DNA of 64,000 nucleotides from Gonapodya prolifera JEL478 (Eukaryota; Monoblepharomycota; Monoblepharidomycetes; Monoblepharidales; Gonapodyaceae). How positions within the stretch are numbered: position 1 is the stretch's first letter; each line of letters starts with the position of its first letter. The DNA lies in NCBI GenBank assembly GCA_001574975.1, contig KQ965757.1:74037-138036 (forward strand), read 5' to 3'. The notes below the pieces were generated by a model. The model made no database searches and was not told the origin of the DNA. It saw only the letters and a program-made list of their open reading frames with translations. Positions 47,165 to 57,989 of the stretch are shown piece by piece. Both the position numbers and the translations under genes were made by a program.

Positions 47165-49516
47165 CTACCGCCCACCACCACTGTCATCCTTCCTGGTTAT
47201 TTCCTGCGACGTCTTGAACGAAATGACATTGTTGGCGGTGGTGACGATATCGTCTTCGCCGAGCTGAAAAATCCGATTCGGGACGTTGGTGTGAACAAAC
47301 AACTGCCCAGTGGCGAGGGCGCTTCCTCTCGGCGCACTCACCCTAACCCCACCCACCCCTTCGGCCCACAAGTAACACCGATCAATCTCCGGATGCACCT
47401 TCCTCGCAAACTCCCGGACCGTCGTGCCCGGTCTCAGCAGGAGGCAATCGCGGAACACACCCCCGCCGTGCCCGCTGCCGGAGAAGTTGTGGATGTTCTT
47501 GACGGGGTAGGCCGGGACGAGGTGCAGGTGTTTAATGGCGGTGGTGAGGACGGAGAGAACCCCGGTCGTGCCGTAGCGGAAGGGGACGAGGTCTGGTGTG
47601 GATGGCGTGGGGTGGAAGATGTTGTGAGATGTCAGAGGGGAAAAGAGGACAGAGTGGGAAAGGGGGACGAAAGGCGTACCTTGAACCTTCTCCAACCGAC
47701 TACCCAAACCGAAACCATCGCACACATAAGCACGCGACCACCGACACGCAGCCCTCTGGATCTCGCCCCTCACCTCCGCATCTTCTCATCCATCGTCTTC
47801 AACTTCTGCCCCTGCCCCTCGCCCGCACCCTCCGCGTCATCTTCGGCAGTATCAAACCGATCTGTCCCCTCGTGGTACCGTATGAATCCCTGCTTCGCAA
47901 GACGTCGGAGGAAGGTTTCGGCAAGGGCTGAGGTGAGGGTTGGGGTTGAAAGAAGTGACGAAGGGCCCGGGTTCGAAGAGGATGGCATGCGCATGAGCAC
48001 GAGCATGAGCATGTGCAGTATGGCAGATGACACATCGACGCACCTCGTCGTATTTCCGACAAATCTTGTCAATATTCTTCGCCGCTTCGGGGAGGTCAAT
48101 CTTGTTGAGCGCCTGGGAATCGTTCCACCTCTCTTAGCATATCGAACTGCGAACTGCCACTGGCACCGGTACCCCAACACCGCAATCCACAAAACCCCCA
48201 CCGGCAGGCACAATAACAGTCGGGAACTTCTCCTCCACGAACACCCTCACAAACGTCCTCAGCACCTCGTTGTCCCAACTCTCCAGCGCCGCTATTACAT
48301 CCTTCCCGTACGGCGTGGGGTGGTCGGGTGAGGTCAGGAGATTCCGTAACTTGTCGAGAACGGACAGGACAAGGGGAAGGCGCACGCCGTACCCGGAGAG
48401 TTGCTGTTGGAGTGTGAAGGGGGGGTCGGCGTCTGGAGGGGGGACGTGAGGCGTGAGACGTGAGTTGGCATTGACACAAGGTATTTGGCGATTTGGCATT
48501 TCAGTGGGGGCTTAAGGAAACAATAAGAGAGACGCACGCACGTACGTACGGCAACGTGGCGGCGCATGGTGCTGGACCATTTTGTTTTCAGGTTGTTGTA
48601 GATCCACCTAATGGCAAGACGCGGGCGGGAGGGAAGACGAAGGTGAAATGCGGTGATTATCGTGGGTGATTACAAAAAAACGATGTCCAAGTCGCCTCCG
48701 CGCGGCATCATTCCCGCTTCGCGCAGATCATTCGCCTCCGGCGGACAGCCTCGGTCAGCGCCTCGAGTCTCGCNGCGCCTACCGGCACTTAGGCCGGGTT
48801 TCCTCGCGACCCTCGGACGGCTCGACTCCAGGCACTCGGCTTCGCCTCGTTCGTTCCGTATCGCCCCCCCCCGCCTCAGAACTCACGCCTCAATCTCCCC
48901 CGTAAGCCACTCGACGTCATTAATTGGGTCATACCCGACCGTCTCCTTACCATGCGAGTCTGTCGTACCCGACACGTCCACGACATGTATGAGGGCGTCT
49001 GCCGTGCGGAGGTCGTCGAGGAATTGGTTTCCGAGGCCCTTTGAGGTGAGCGTGCTGTTATTCTCGGCTTCATAAAGACCGTTCGCCGTGACTGAGCGCA
49101 CCTTCCCTTCCGAAGCACCTGGCACGAGTCCAGCAACGTCCAGCATCTCAATCGGGACCCATCGTGTGCCATCCACACAGCGTCCTAGTCAAGCCTTTAG
49201 CGTACGTGCACGGCGAGAAGTCCGCCAAAGTCGACAGCTCACCGTATCTCGGCTTACACAACTTCTCCTTGCCGAACCTCTTGCATGGGCAGTCTATGGG
49301 CACGTACGCCACGCCGCGGTTGGGTTTTATTGTTGTGAATGGGTAGTTTCCGACTTTTGCGGAAGCGTCTGAGACTGGTGACGTTGGAAAGGATAACGTG
49401 GTGGTGTGTCGGTGATGGACATGGGTGCAGCTACGGGACTCACCTGCGTTGAGAAAAGACGACTTTCCGGCAGACGGTTTGCCCACGCAGGCGATCAGGA
49501 CGTCCGATGCTGCCAT
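47165..49516 (-). CDS. Obg/YchF-related GTPase of the YGR210C (YLF2) type
   Basis: Cytosolic P-loop GTPase with a C-terminal TGS domain; yeast Ygr210c is poorly characterised and relatives bind ribosomes. Exons: 49516-49444, 49374-49243, 49184-49102, 49038-48887, 48607-48546, 48432-48212, 48112-48044, about 47931-47767, a short exon near 47700 and 47603-47165. G1 is GKPSAGKS, switch region [12 protein letters not shown]3 [25 protein letters not shown]4 [22 protein letters not shown], and the TGS part [23 protein letters not shown] 49516 gives a start like that of relatives. The intron at 48608-48886 is 279 nt and holds a repeat. The join between the exons at 48044 and 47931 is one base out by the obvious splice sites, a possible error. 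Confidence 0.82.
48690..48880 (-). repeat. GC-rich intronic repeat family member (Obg GTPase intron)
   Basis: Within the 279-nt intron 48608-48886. Plus strand: CGCTTCGCGCAGATCATTCG, then CCTCCGGCGGACAGCCTCGG and TCAGCGCCTCGAG, matching the SFC1 member and, in reverse complement, the aldo-keto reductase member. An undetermined base sits at 48773. The core is antisense to the host gene. Confidence 0.7.
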
Positions 49517-49632
49517 TCGCTGTTTCTCGCGATGAGGAATGGGAACTTCACTCGCCGTCTTTGGTCGTGCACGGACCACCAGGGCGGGATTGCTTCCGCG
49601 ATCGCAGCGCGAGAGTTCACAAGACAGAAACG

Positions 49633-51131
49633 ATGAGCGAGTGGCCGACGTTCACGCTCAACACGGGCGCAAAGATTCCCGCTGTAGGACTGGGAACGTG
49701 TGAGTCGCTGGAACCGGTTCACGACAAGTAGTTGCGTTCGATCACTCCCCCACCCACCATCAGACTTTGGCGACGACGTGAGACTCCCACAGGACCAAAT
49801 CAACAACTTGGTTGAGACCTCGGTTAGAACGGGGTACCGCCACTTCGATGGCGCTCTCGTTTGTACGTATCTAGCACGATCGTTTCCATCCTCCCGATTA
49901 TCGTTTTCACCAACCCTATCTCAGACGGCAACGAGGATCAGATTGGAACTGCACTCTCCCGTGTCTTTTCCATGGGCCTCGTGAAGCGAGAGGACATATT
50001 CTACACGTCAAAATGTCCTGAAACGATGCTTACTGCCCCCAACGTCAGGAAAGCTCTCGAGCAGACGCTTCAGAGTTTGCAACTGGACTATTTGGATTTG
50101 TATCTTCTGCACTGGCCTGTTTGTGTGAGTCCTGTCGGTTGGGGAAGGGGGGGNGGCGAGACGGAGGCCCGCAAAGGCCGGAGAAGGGAGCCCGAGGCCT
50201 AAGCGCCGCGTGGAGCTGACCGAGGTGTCCGCCGAAAGCGAGTGATCTGCGCGAAGCGCGAATACTCTCGCTGAGCGAGGGATACCCACTCACAGCGCGT
50301 ATAGAGACCGAGAATGTCCGCCGGAGGCGAGTGCCCCGCGAAGCGGAATATAACTCATCGTGTAGCAAAACGAACTCACCTCCACCTCCGTCCCCACCAG
50401 TTCTACCCCTCCAACCCCCCCCACGCCTACTGGGCCAAACGGGACCCAGTCACGTCACTCGCTCCCCAGGACCCTTCGTACAATCTGGAGGACACGTGGA
50501 AGGTCATGGAAGAGCTGCACGCCGAGGGAAAAGTCCGGGCGATCGGGGTGTCGAATTATACGGTTGAAATGCTAGAGAAGCTGCTTGGGTTCGCAAAGGT
50601 TCCTCCGGCCGTCAATCAGGTGGGTTAGGCAACGCACCTTGCACTGAGTTGATCCCGCCATTTACATCAACGCCCTTCTCCTCGTCCCCCCTGTCCCCCC
50701 CTGTGTGCCATCCAAAGTACGAATCCCACCCCTACCTCCCGCAACCCGCCCTCTTCTCCTTCTGCCACTCCCACTCCATCCACGTCACAGCCTACTCACC
50801 CCTCGGCGCCGGACACTCCACCCCCCCTGTCCTCCTCTCCGACCCCTTGATCACCGCCCTTGCCTCCACCCACGCCTGCACCCCCGCGCAAGTGTTGATC
50901 AATTGGAACGTAGCGAGGGGGTGTAGTGTGATTCCGCGGACGCAGAGCGCGGGGAGGGCGGTGGAGAATTTTAGGAGGGTGAAGGGTGTGGACGGGGAGG
51001 TGGTGAGGGAGGTGGAGAGGGAAGTGAAGACGAGGAAGAGGTATGTGGATCCAAGGGTGTTTTGGAGGGTGGATGTGTTTGGGGAGGGGGTGGTGGGAGA
51101 GGGAGAGGGAGTTGGGGCGTCGGTGGTATAA
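49633..51131 (+). CDS. Aldo-keto reductase
   Basis: NAD(P)H-dependent reductase of aldehydes or ketones, cytosolic. Five exons: 49633-49699, 49764-49862, 49925-50124, 50401-50619, 50718-51131; 332 aa, frame open. Catalytic tetrad: Asp in YRHFDGAL, Tyr in VYGNEDQIG (split by an intron), Lys in FYTSK, His in YLLHWPV. Further AKR marks: [54 protein letters not shown]. The tail is Gly/Val-rich and somewhat longer than usual. The third intron (50125-50400, 276 nt) is oversized and carries the GC-rich repeat. Substrate unknown. Confidence 0.9.
50150..50360 (-). repeat. GC-rich intronic repeat family member (aldo-keto reductase intron)
   Basis: Within intron 50125-50400. In reverse complement it reads CGCTTCGCGCAGATCACTCG, then CTTTCGGCGGACACCTCGGT, about 85-90% like the copy at 48690-48880. 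A second, shorter copy (TGTCCGCCGGAGGCGAGTG) lies near 50314-50332. An undetermined base sits at 50154. Again the core is antisense to the host transcript. Confidence 0.7.
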
Positions 51132-54100
51132 TTTTAGTCTGAAGCCTTAATAAGCGATATTCATCAGATCACAAGTGCTGGTAAAAGCAGAAACGGGGCC
51201 GCGTCGAGCGTTTCGCTTCGTTTTTACGCTTCACATGTTCACAATGCCATGACACGTGACCTGACTCGTAGGAACCGTACATGTGACTCGTGCAACCCAA
51301 AACCTGCGCTTGTCTTCGGTCCTGGTGGGATCCATCCGATGCATTTGGGAACTTGTCTGTGAGTACGAAGCCCATCAAGATCTTAGATGGACACTCTCTG
51401 GTCACGACAAAAGGGAAGCGTAGGGAGAAATCCAGTGGCCATGCGCAAGTAAACAACTGGATTCTCTCAGCTCTGGCAGGTGTCTTGTACCTGAGTTTCA
51501 AAGCAAAGGCCACTATAGTTTGGTATGGCAATGCAGAGCCTTCTATGGACCCTCATCGGAAAGGGTAAATTATGTACGCAAAGCTGTCGCGCGCATTGTG
51601 TATCTTTTGCGCTGTTCAGGTCAAAGATCACGATTATCCACCTTTGGGAGTGGAGCTGTGCGCCTCAAGAAATACAAAGAGGACCATCAAATGTGGTGAT
51701 CTGTCGTGCTCACGCGATGTGAAAGAAAGATAAGTGCTCAGTGGCGCATGTACAAAGCAGGGCTGATAAATGTGCTGCGTGCCACTGAGTCACAAGCTCG
51801 ATTTAAACCATGTACCACCGTTGCCTGTGATTGCGCAACACACAATACCACAATTGTCGTCAAAAATTTCATTTTCATTGACCATATGATCTCTGAAACC
51901 ATCAAGGGGCGCCCTCGCAAATTGCAAACAGGGCCCGGTGACGTCACATGGTGAACCTTCCAACGATGGGTACAAAATTCGCAAAAACAAGAGGGGCGCG
52001 CAAGACTTACCTAAGAAAGAAGACCGTTTGGTGAGTTGCGATGGTGGCTGTGAAGTCCTCTAGTCGCGACACAGCACAAGAAAGGCCCAGGTGAAGACGA
52101 GTGATGACATCTTGTCTTTGTAGGGAAAGTTTACAGACACATATGATGGGAGCTGGGTTGTTTGACGGGTGCCTCAGCGCTGGTCGGTGGAGTTGAAGCC
52201 TGGCTCTCATTCTCGAGCTTTAGTGATCGCAGGTACGTTCCACAGTCTAGACGTCATAATGCTTGCACGCACCACAAAACAAGAAAATTCTACTTCTTGT
52301 GCTGCGAGATTGATACCCGTGGGTCGTGCAAAGCGTGCAGCTTTGGCCCGGGTTGGGGAAAATGGTGAGGCGAAGTTGATCACGAATACACTAGCACAAT
52401 CTGGGAGACGAAGTGGTAAGTTCGTCCTTCCCATATACAAATGGTCTCTGAAATAATTAAGGTCTGTCGCGCAGAAACGCAAACACTGATTACCACGCAG
52501 AAAGGGTCAGTGACGTCACAGTGTGATTGTTCTGAACATCTGTAGAGAATTAGTCCTTGAAACACGTGCTGCAACTTCGATTGGGGAGTGTTGATGGAGC
52601 TACAATATCCTCCATTCAGCACGCACCGCAAAAAAAAGTTCAATGTGTGCCCCAGCACCTCCAATTTGTGCCTTAGAACTGTTGCAAGATAAAGATGTGG
52701 GTTGGGTTGGATTGTTGAAGGGGTGCCCCAGTTGAAATCGAGTTTTGGTGTTCACAGATACGTTTCACAGAGGGAGACGTCATGTTACTTGATGGCACCA
52801 CAACACCATAAAAGGGTCTTTTTCCTGAGAAATTGATACTTGTTCGCCGCGGGCCGCCGGTGACACCGATGACGCCAGGTCGATTAACAAACTTGACACA
52901 CAAATTTGAGCTGAACGTGGATTGAGTTTCACCAGAAGACGTCAAAGGTCATCAAAGCACCTTCGCAAATCGTGGCACGAAGATTGGTGACATCAGCGCA
53001 ACATTGAGTCGAGACCGTTTCGCGCACCAAGGCACTGTCTTGCGATGAGGGTAGTACTCAGGCCCGTCCGCGAATACAGAGGCAGATTTCACACTCCTCA
53101 CTGGCACCACAACATCAAAATCAAAAATGAAAGAAGACATGTGCGCTCTCCATGACATTGATACACTTGAAAAGCGTTGCTTGGGTGGCGGGGGAAACAA
53201 TGACGTCGTGATTCAATGCAACATGCATAATAGAGGGGTCCTTGTAGCACATAGTTTTTAAGCAGTGGAAGTATCTTTGCCATAAACGGCAAAGGTCGCT
53301 ACACCTTCTGGGCAAGTGTTACAACGAATACGGTGACGTCAACACGACATTGAACCCCAAGCTTTCCGCACACCAAGGCGTTGAATATGTCAAGTGATAA
53401 AAATGCGCTGAAATGTTGATCATGGCCCTCTACATTGGCTTTACCGGTTACTAAACCGTCGTGAATTGACCAGCAGCCACAAAGTCGACCACTGGCGCCT
53501 CGCACGCGGCACCCCTCAAAGTCACATGTGGACTTGAGTACTCCCCGCAAAAATTTGGCACAGACTGTGCTGACAAGACATGGAGCGTGGGGATATGGGA
53601 CCACAGAGGATCAATCACTACGTCGCGGGTTGCCCTTAATATCGCAAAGATGATCGCCTGGGGGAGCGCAAGAGTGTGTGGAGAAGCGCGTGCCGGTTGC
53701 CGCGGTGAAATCTCGTTCATGTAGCGTGAGCGGTGCAGAAGAGGGCAAAAGCTGGAAGCAAAGGATGGATGCCTTGCTTCGGCCAAAATGGCCCACACCT
53801 GAACCCTTTCGTAGATCGCGTCACCTCGAGGCAGGTTTCCTACCGTCAAACGTCGAGGAGATTCCAGAAGATAGTACACTAGTGAGCTGTGTGACGTGTT
53901 GGAGGGACGGCGCCAAGAGAATCTTTTGGAACAGACAGGTCCAGAGTCTGAGCCATGGTGGAGAATAATTCGCGATCCAGGCAAATGGATTCGGGCGCAG
54001 ACATCTCCATTCCCCGGTATGCGCAAACCAATTATTAATAGGTTCTTGCAGTCGAAAGATGACTTCTAATTGTCTCGCTGATACAACCGCACTACTGTAC

Positions 54101-54613
54101 TGCATATGTGCTCCATATATTGAACACTTGATGATTTCATCTCATGCATGTCACGTCAATATTTTGATTCACATTGGGTTGTAATAGCATCAGAATGAGT
54201 GATTGAAGAATGACAAATCTATTCATACAACTTCGAACGGTTATATGTAGCCTGGGCCTACTCCACGCTCTAATTTAGTCCACATCATTGGTTGTGAAAA
54301 GAGGACGAACGAGTTTCGGCACTACCCGCGCAGTTCATCGTGCGGTTGGTATTCCCCTCGTCGGCAACACACCCTCCGCATTCCAAAAGTCCTTCCGACA
54401 CACTGCCTTATACCTCGCCCAATGCTTCTTCTGGCACGCCGCGTCGCAGTACATGGCCATCATGCAACGCCCGCACTTTTTCTTCGGCGTGAGGTTAACA
54501 CACCAGCAGCGCAGACCATCTCAAAACATTGTTCTTTGATCCGGCCCAGTCCGTTGCGAGCGACGTCCTAGGCTTTTTTGAGTTCTTCGCGAGTGAGCTT
54601 TTTGACGTCTCCC
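51132..54613. other. Gene-poor region of degenerate repeats
   Basis: About 3.5 kb without an accepted gene. It is dominated by the diverged repeats listed at 51200-53600. Minus-strand frames at 53451-54026 and a plus-strand frame at 54288-54539 have no recognisable domain. Confidence 0.5.
51200..53600. repeat. Diverged long-period repeats with TGACGTCA sites
   Basis: Similar blocks recur: TACGTTCCACAG (52233) and TACGTTTCACAG (52757), each preceded by GGGTGCC...AGTTGAA-like sequence (52165, 52717) and followed by GACGTCAT, GGCACCACAACA-like and GATTGATAC-like sequence; GACATTGATACACTTG recurs at 53153. CGCACCAAGGC appears at 53023 and 53360. Palindromes TGACGTCA lie at 51939, 52511 and 53334. 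Periods vary (about 320-550), so this is an old, eroded array or mobile-element remnant of unknown type. Confidence 0.45.
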
Positions 54614-55551
54614 TCACGGGGGTGAGAAAACTTCATTTCGTGTGCTAGTTCCAGTAACGCCTCCGACTCCACGAAATTTCCTCCACGGGCGCAAAAGTGT
54701 TTTCACCGAGGGCATTGGGGCGTTGCCGATGGATTCGACCCTGCAAAGAGCAGCGTTCCAGCGGTCGTTGTTGACAGTCACGTCGCGGTACCAAATGGCA
54801 GCGTCTCTATCCATATCCATAATAAGCACGTGAAAAATCAAAAGCCACGTGTGGACGTTTGGAAGTATCCGATCATGTGGGTTGGACGGGACGTCCGTGA
54901 TTACAAATCCATTCACGTCACTCTGAATGTTGTGCGTTGCCGCGTCTACGAGCCGTGGAAGCAGCCCCAGTGACGGCTCCAGCGAGATTCTGCGGAAGCC
55001 GCACGACCGAACGACGACATGAGATAGGACTGAGACGTCGTGCGGGTCAAAGTCCTTCGCGTCTTGTGGTAAACAGTGCTCCGCCAAATCCCGACCCAGG
55101 GCGCTGCCCAGGAGCACCGACATGACTTTTCGGTGTGTTTAACATTTTCAATTGGAATAGGGGGAGATCTTTCTGCGGGGCCGTCAGCCCCACCTCCGTG
55201 TCGTTGTGGATCAAGTAGAAGAGCTGGTCGAGCCCGTCTTTGTTACTCTTCATCAAGCCCGCAAACCAAGGATGGAGACAATGAACATCATTAGCGGCTA
55301 CCCAGTGCTGCGGTGAGTTCGCCGATTGTCCTTCTGTAGCCTTCGTTGCGGGATTCCATCAGCACCAAAAGTTCAGACGGACTCAACGGGGGCATGGCGG
55401 TGTTCGGGTCGTATACGGGGAGGCAAACGGTGCGTGGAGATGACGGGAAAAGAGCGCGACGCCGAGAGCGTTGCCGAGGTGTGTGGCGTCGTCGGTATTG
55501 TTCGTAATTGCCGAGGTGGGTAGGTCGGAACTGCTCACCCAAAAGAATCAT
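54614..55551 (-). CDS. Hypothetical protein, exon structure uncertain
   Basis: Coding-like minus-strand stretches lie at about 55470-55300 (PPLSPSELLVLMESRNEGYR, then TIGELTAAL), 55256-55130 (KSNKDGLDQLFYLIHNDTEV) and 55123-54614 (HDVSVLSHVVVRSCGFRRI, PSLGLLPRLVDAATHNIQ). They could be exons of one gene. I do not recognise the family. The middle stretch to the last one would need an intron near 55120-55150. Low confidence in boundaries. Confidence 0.35.
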
Positions 55552-55934
55552 GAAGCAACGACTGATAGAGACTGCAATGTATACCTAGTCACTGAAGTTT
55601 TAAAGACAGCTAGCCCACCCAAAATTTTATGTCGTTGCCGTGGAAGGCTGGCGATAACCATTTCCGTCACTGAGGTTGTGTAACACGATGTTGTTTTCGG
55701 TACACCGCACTTGAGAGCAGCGTTGTGGGCAGCTGTGTTGGGGGGAATGATGACTGTGCCACAGTTTGTGATTCAAGCCAACCTCTCCCTTGAAATTCCA
55801 AGTGGAACCGCCAAGCCCATCGGCGTCCATCAGCATCTTCCCACCCTCTCCATCACTTCATTTACTCCGGGACCCTTCTCCTCCCCCGAATTCCTCGATC
55901 CTCCCCTTCTCTTCCATCAATCCGGCCACGTCCG
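55552..55934. other. Intergenic region
   Basis: Upstream region of the RGG protein gene. No gene accepted. Confidence 0.35.
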
Positions 55935-57442
55935 ATGTCGCATCGTGGCCACTTCCGCCAACCCAGCGGCGCAGTCCCGTACGAGTTCATTCCCGGATCG
56001 GACAACACCCCGAAAGTCCTTGTCGTGAACCCCGCCGTGCAAGTGTCCAGCGGGACCAGCTTGAGTGACAGGTGCGTTTTGGGGAATGAGAAGGGGGGAG
56101 GAGGCGCGAGGGTGAAAGGGCGGATGGAAGCGGAACAGAGGAAGCAAATTTTGGTATGGGGAGGTTCTGCCGATGGGAGAGGGAGGGGTGGATCCAGAAA
56201 GCTGTCAAAATGATATTGGGAGAAGGGACACGAATCACGCAGCATCACACTCCGGAAGATCTGTTCCCTTCCGGAGCACAAATCTCGCTCTCACTGTTCT
56301 CACCATTTTCCCTCGCCTACATCTCCCTGACACTCCGCCCGGCACCCTCCCCCTCCGCCAGATTCTCCCAACTCTACCGCAAACGCCGCGGCGCCTCCAC
56401 CGCAGCCCAATCCACCGCGCGCTACTCGGCCACCATGACGCGGCGCACGGGGGAGGAACCTTCGGACGACGCCATGCAGGAGGTGTACGATTCAGCGTAC
56501 GCCAAGGGCCAGGCTCCGTTTTATACCCCTCAAAACTTCAACGCGAGCGGCGGTGGAGCTGGAGGTGGGGGATATCAAGGGCAAGGGGTGCAGGGACAGG
56601 GCCAACAGGGGCAGAGGAGGGGCGGTGGCCAGTCGTGGAATGTGCAGAGGGACCAAGGCGGTGGGGGCCAGGGATGGACTCCTGGTGAGTTTTGTTTCGC
56701 GGGTTTCGAGTAGTCGATAGAGGACACAAAGGTCCTGTTCCGGTTGGGGCTGGAGTTCGGGGAGACCACTTTGGGGAAGTAGACGGAAGTCAAGCGTATG
56801 CTTCGAGCTGGAGTTCGGGGAGAAGACCTTGGAAAGGGAGACAAATGCCAAGTGATAGCGGAGACTGACTATTGAATAAACCTGCTCCGGCCGTTGGATA
56901 TCCTGCCATGCCTCGTCGATTTCGGCACTTGTCATTTCGAATAACCACACGCCCACCCACTCCCAGCGACCGCCGCCCCCCGCCCACCCCACCTCTCGGG
57001 CCCTCGCCCAACACAACCCTCCGCACCGCGCTCATGGCACGTCGTCCGGGGCGCCGCTCTCCAACCAGCCGCGCCAGCTGCACCGCGCGGTGGCGCCGCC
57101 CTCGGCCCCATCGGGTCTGGCCGGGGCGGGTACAACAGCAATAACGGACCCGACGGGTACCGCGGCGGTCGGGGCGGGCGCGGGCGGGGTCGTGGGCGTG
57201 GCGGGCGTGGAGGGTACGGTGGAGGTTCAAACGACAAGTACTCCCTCGACGCGGACCTGGACGCCTACATGGCGAGTAACCCTGCCGACGCGGCATCCAA
57301 TGGTGGAGCGATGGCACCGGTGAAGAGCGCGATGGAGAGGAGGCTTGATGATGAGATGGAGGCGTACAGGAACCAAGCAGGGGCAGGAGCCGCCCCGGAG
57401 CCGGCTGTCGGTGTGAAGTTGGATGTGGAGATGCTGGCGTAA
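55935..57442 (+). CDS. RGG-box RNA-binding protein with CHTOP/FoP-like C-terminus
   Basis: Proteins of this type act in nuclear mRNA export with the TREX complex and are arginine-methylated in the RGG box. Exon 1 55935-56071 (MSHRGHFRQPSGAVPYEF to TSLSD); exon 2 from about 56363 to 56683 (RFSQLYRKRRGA, DDAMQEVYDSAYAKGQAPFY, then a Gly/Gln-rich stretch); exon 3 from about 56970 to 57442. SLSDRFSQL resembles the SLNERF motif of CHTOP; the last exon has a long RGG run (about 57150-57230) and YSLDADLDAYMA near the end, the FoP duplication signature. One base seems lost near 57090, where the frame passes from PLSNQPRQLH into the RGG run. Identity at the domain level is inferred from pattern. Confidence 0.65.
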
Positions 57443-57989
57443 TTTTGGAAGTGGTTATTTTGACGGGGAGAGATGGTAGAACAGGCGACAACAAAATGTG
57501 TGGTATTGGAAGGGCTTGACGTCGTTTGCGACAGTCGGGCTTCTCAAAAAGGTCTTCCATTTTAAAAAAATAGCTTCTCGTTTCGAGAATAGAATAAATC
57601 CTAAGTGCCTTGGTTTAAAGTGGGACGGAATGACTGAGTGAAGTATTGAATGGAGTCTTTCGTCCCCATTGGTGGAGTGCCCCATACGCGGCATTGCTTC
57701 CTTTCGAGACTTCTACAAATTTTGCAAGTCCCTCGTTGTCGTCATGTGGTGGTCCCTTGCGAGGGGTACCCAAAAAAGATCCGGGAGCCCGCAGAAGATT
57801 TCGGCCTCCACAATTCCCACCAACGCAACCATGGGAAGCAAAAGCACGCGACGCTGCAATGTGCGAAGACTTGCTAGGCGATGCGGCACCAATGTCGGAT
57901 CTGGTGCCCCAATCAACGAGATCGGCAGTTTTGCCCGAACGTTGAGTCTCGTTGAAGGTAAAGATGGTATTCCATCGAACTCATTCCAG
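57443..57989. other. Intergenic region, possible first exon
   Basis: Spacer before the F-box gene. A start codon for that gene is probably here but could not be fixed. Confidence 0.3.

Noticed and set aside
48044-48112. Calling the Obg GTPase a pseudogene because of the one-base phase conflict
   Set aside because: Only one join is off while all GTPase motifs are intact; an unseen splice variant or a single base error is more likely.
46937-48331. Plus-strand open frame of 464 codons
   Set aside because: Antisense to the Obg GTPase, whose motifs and splice sites are clear. The translation has no domain.
53451-54026. Minus-strand open frame of 191 codons
   Set aside because: Lies at the edge of the repeat field, no recognisable domain, and no neighbour or splice support.
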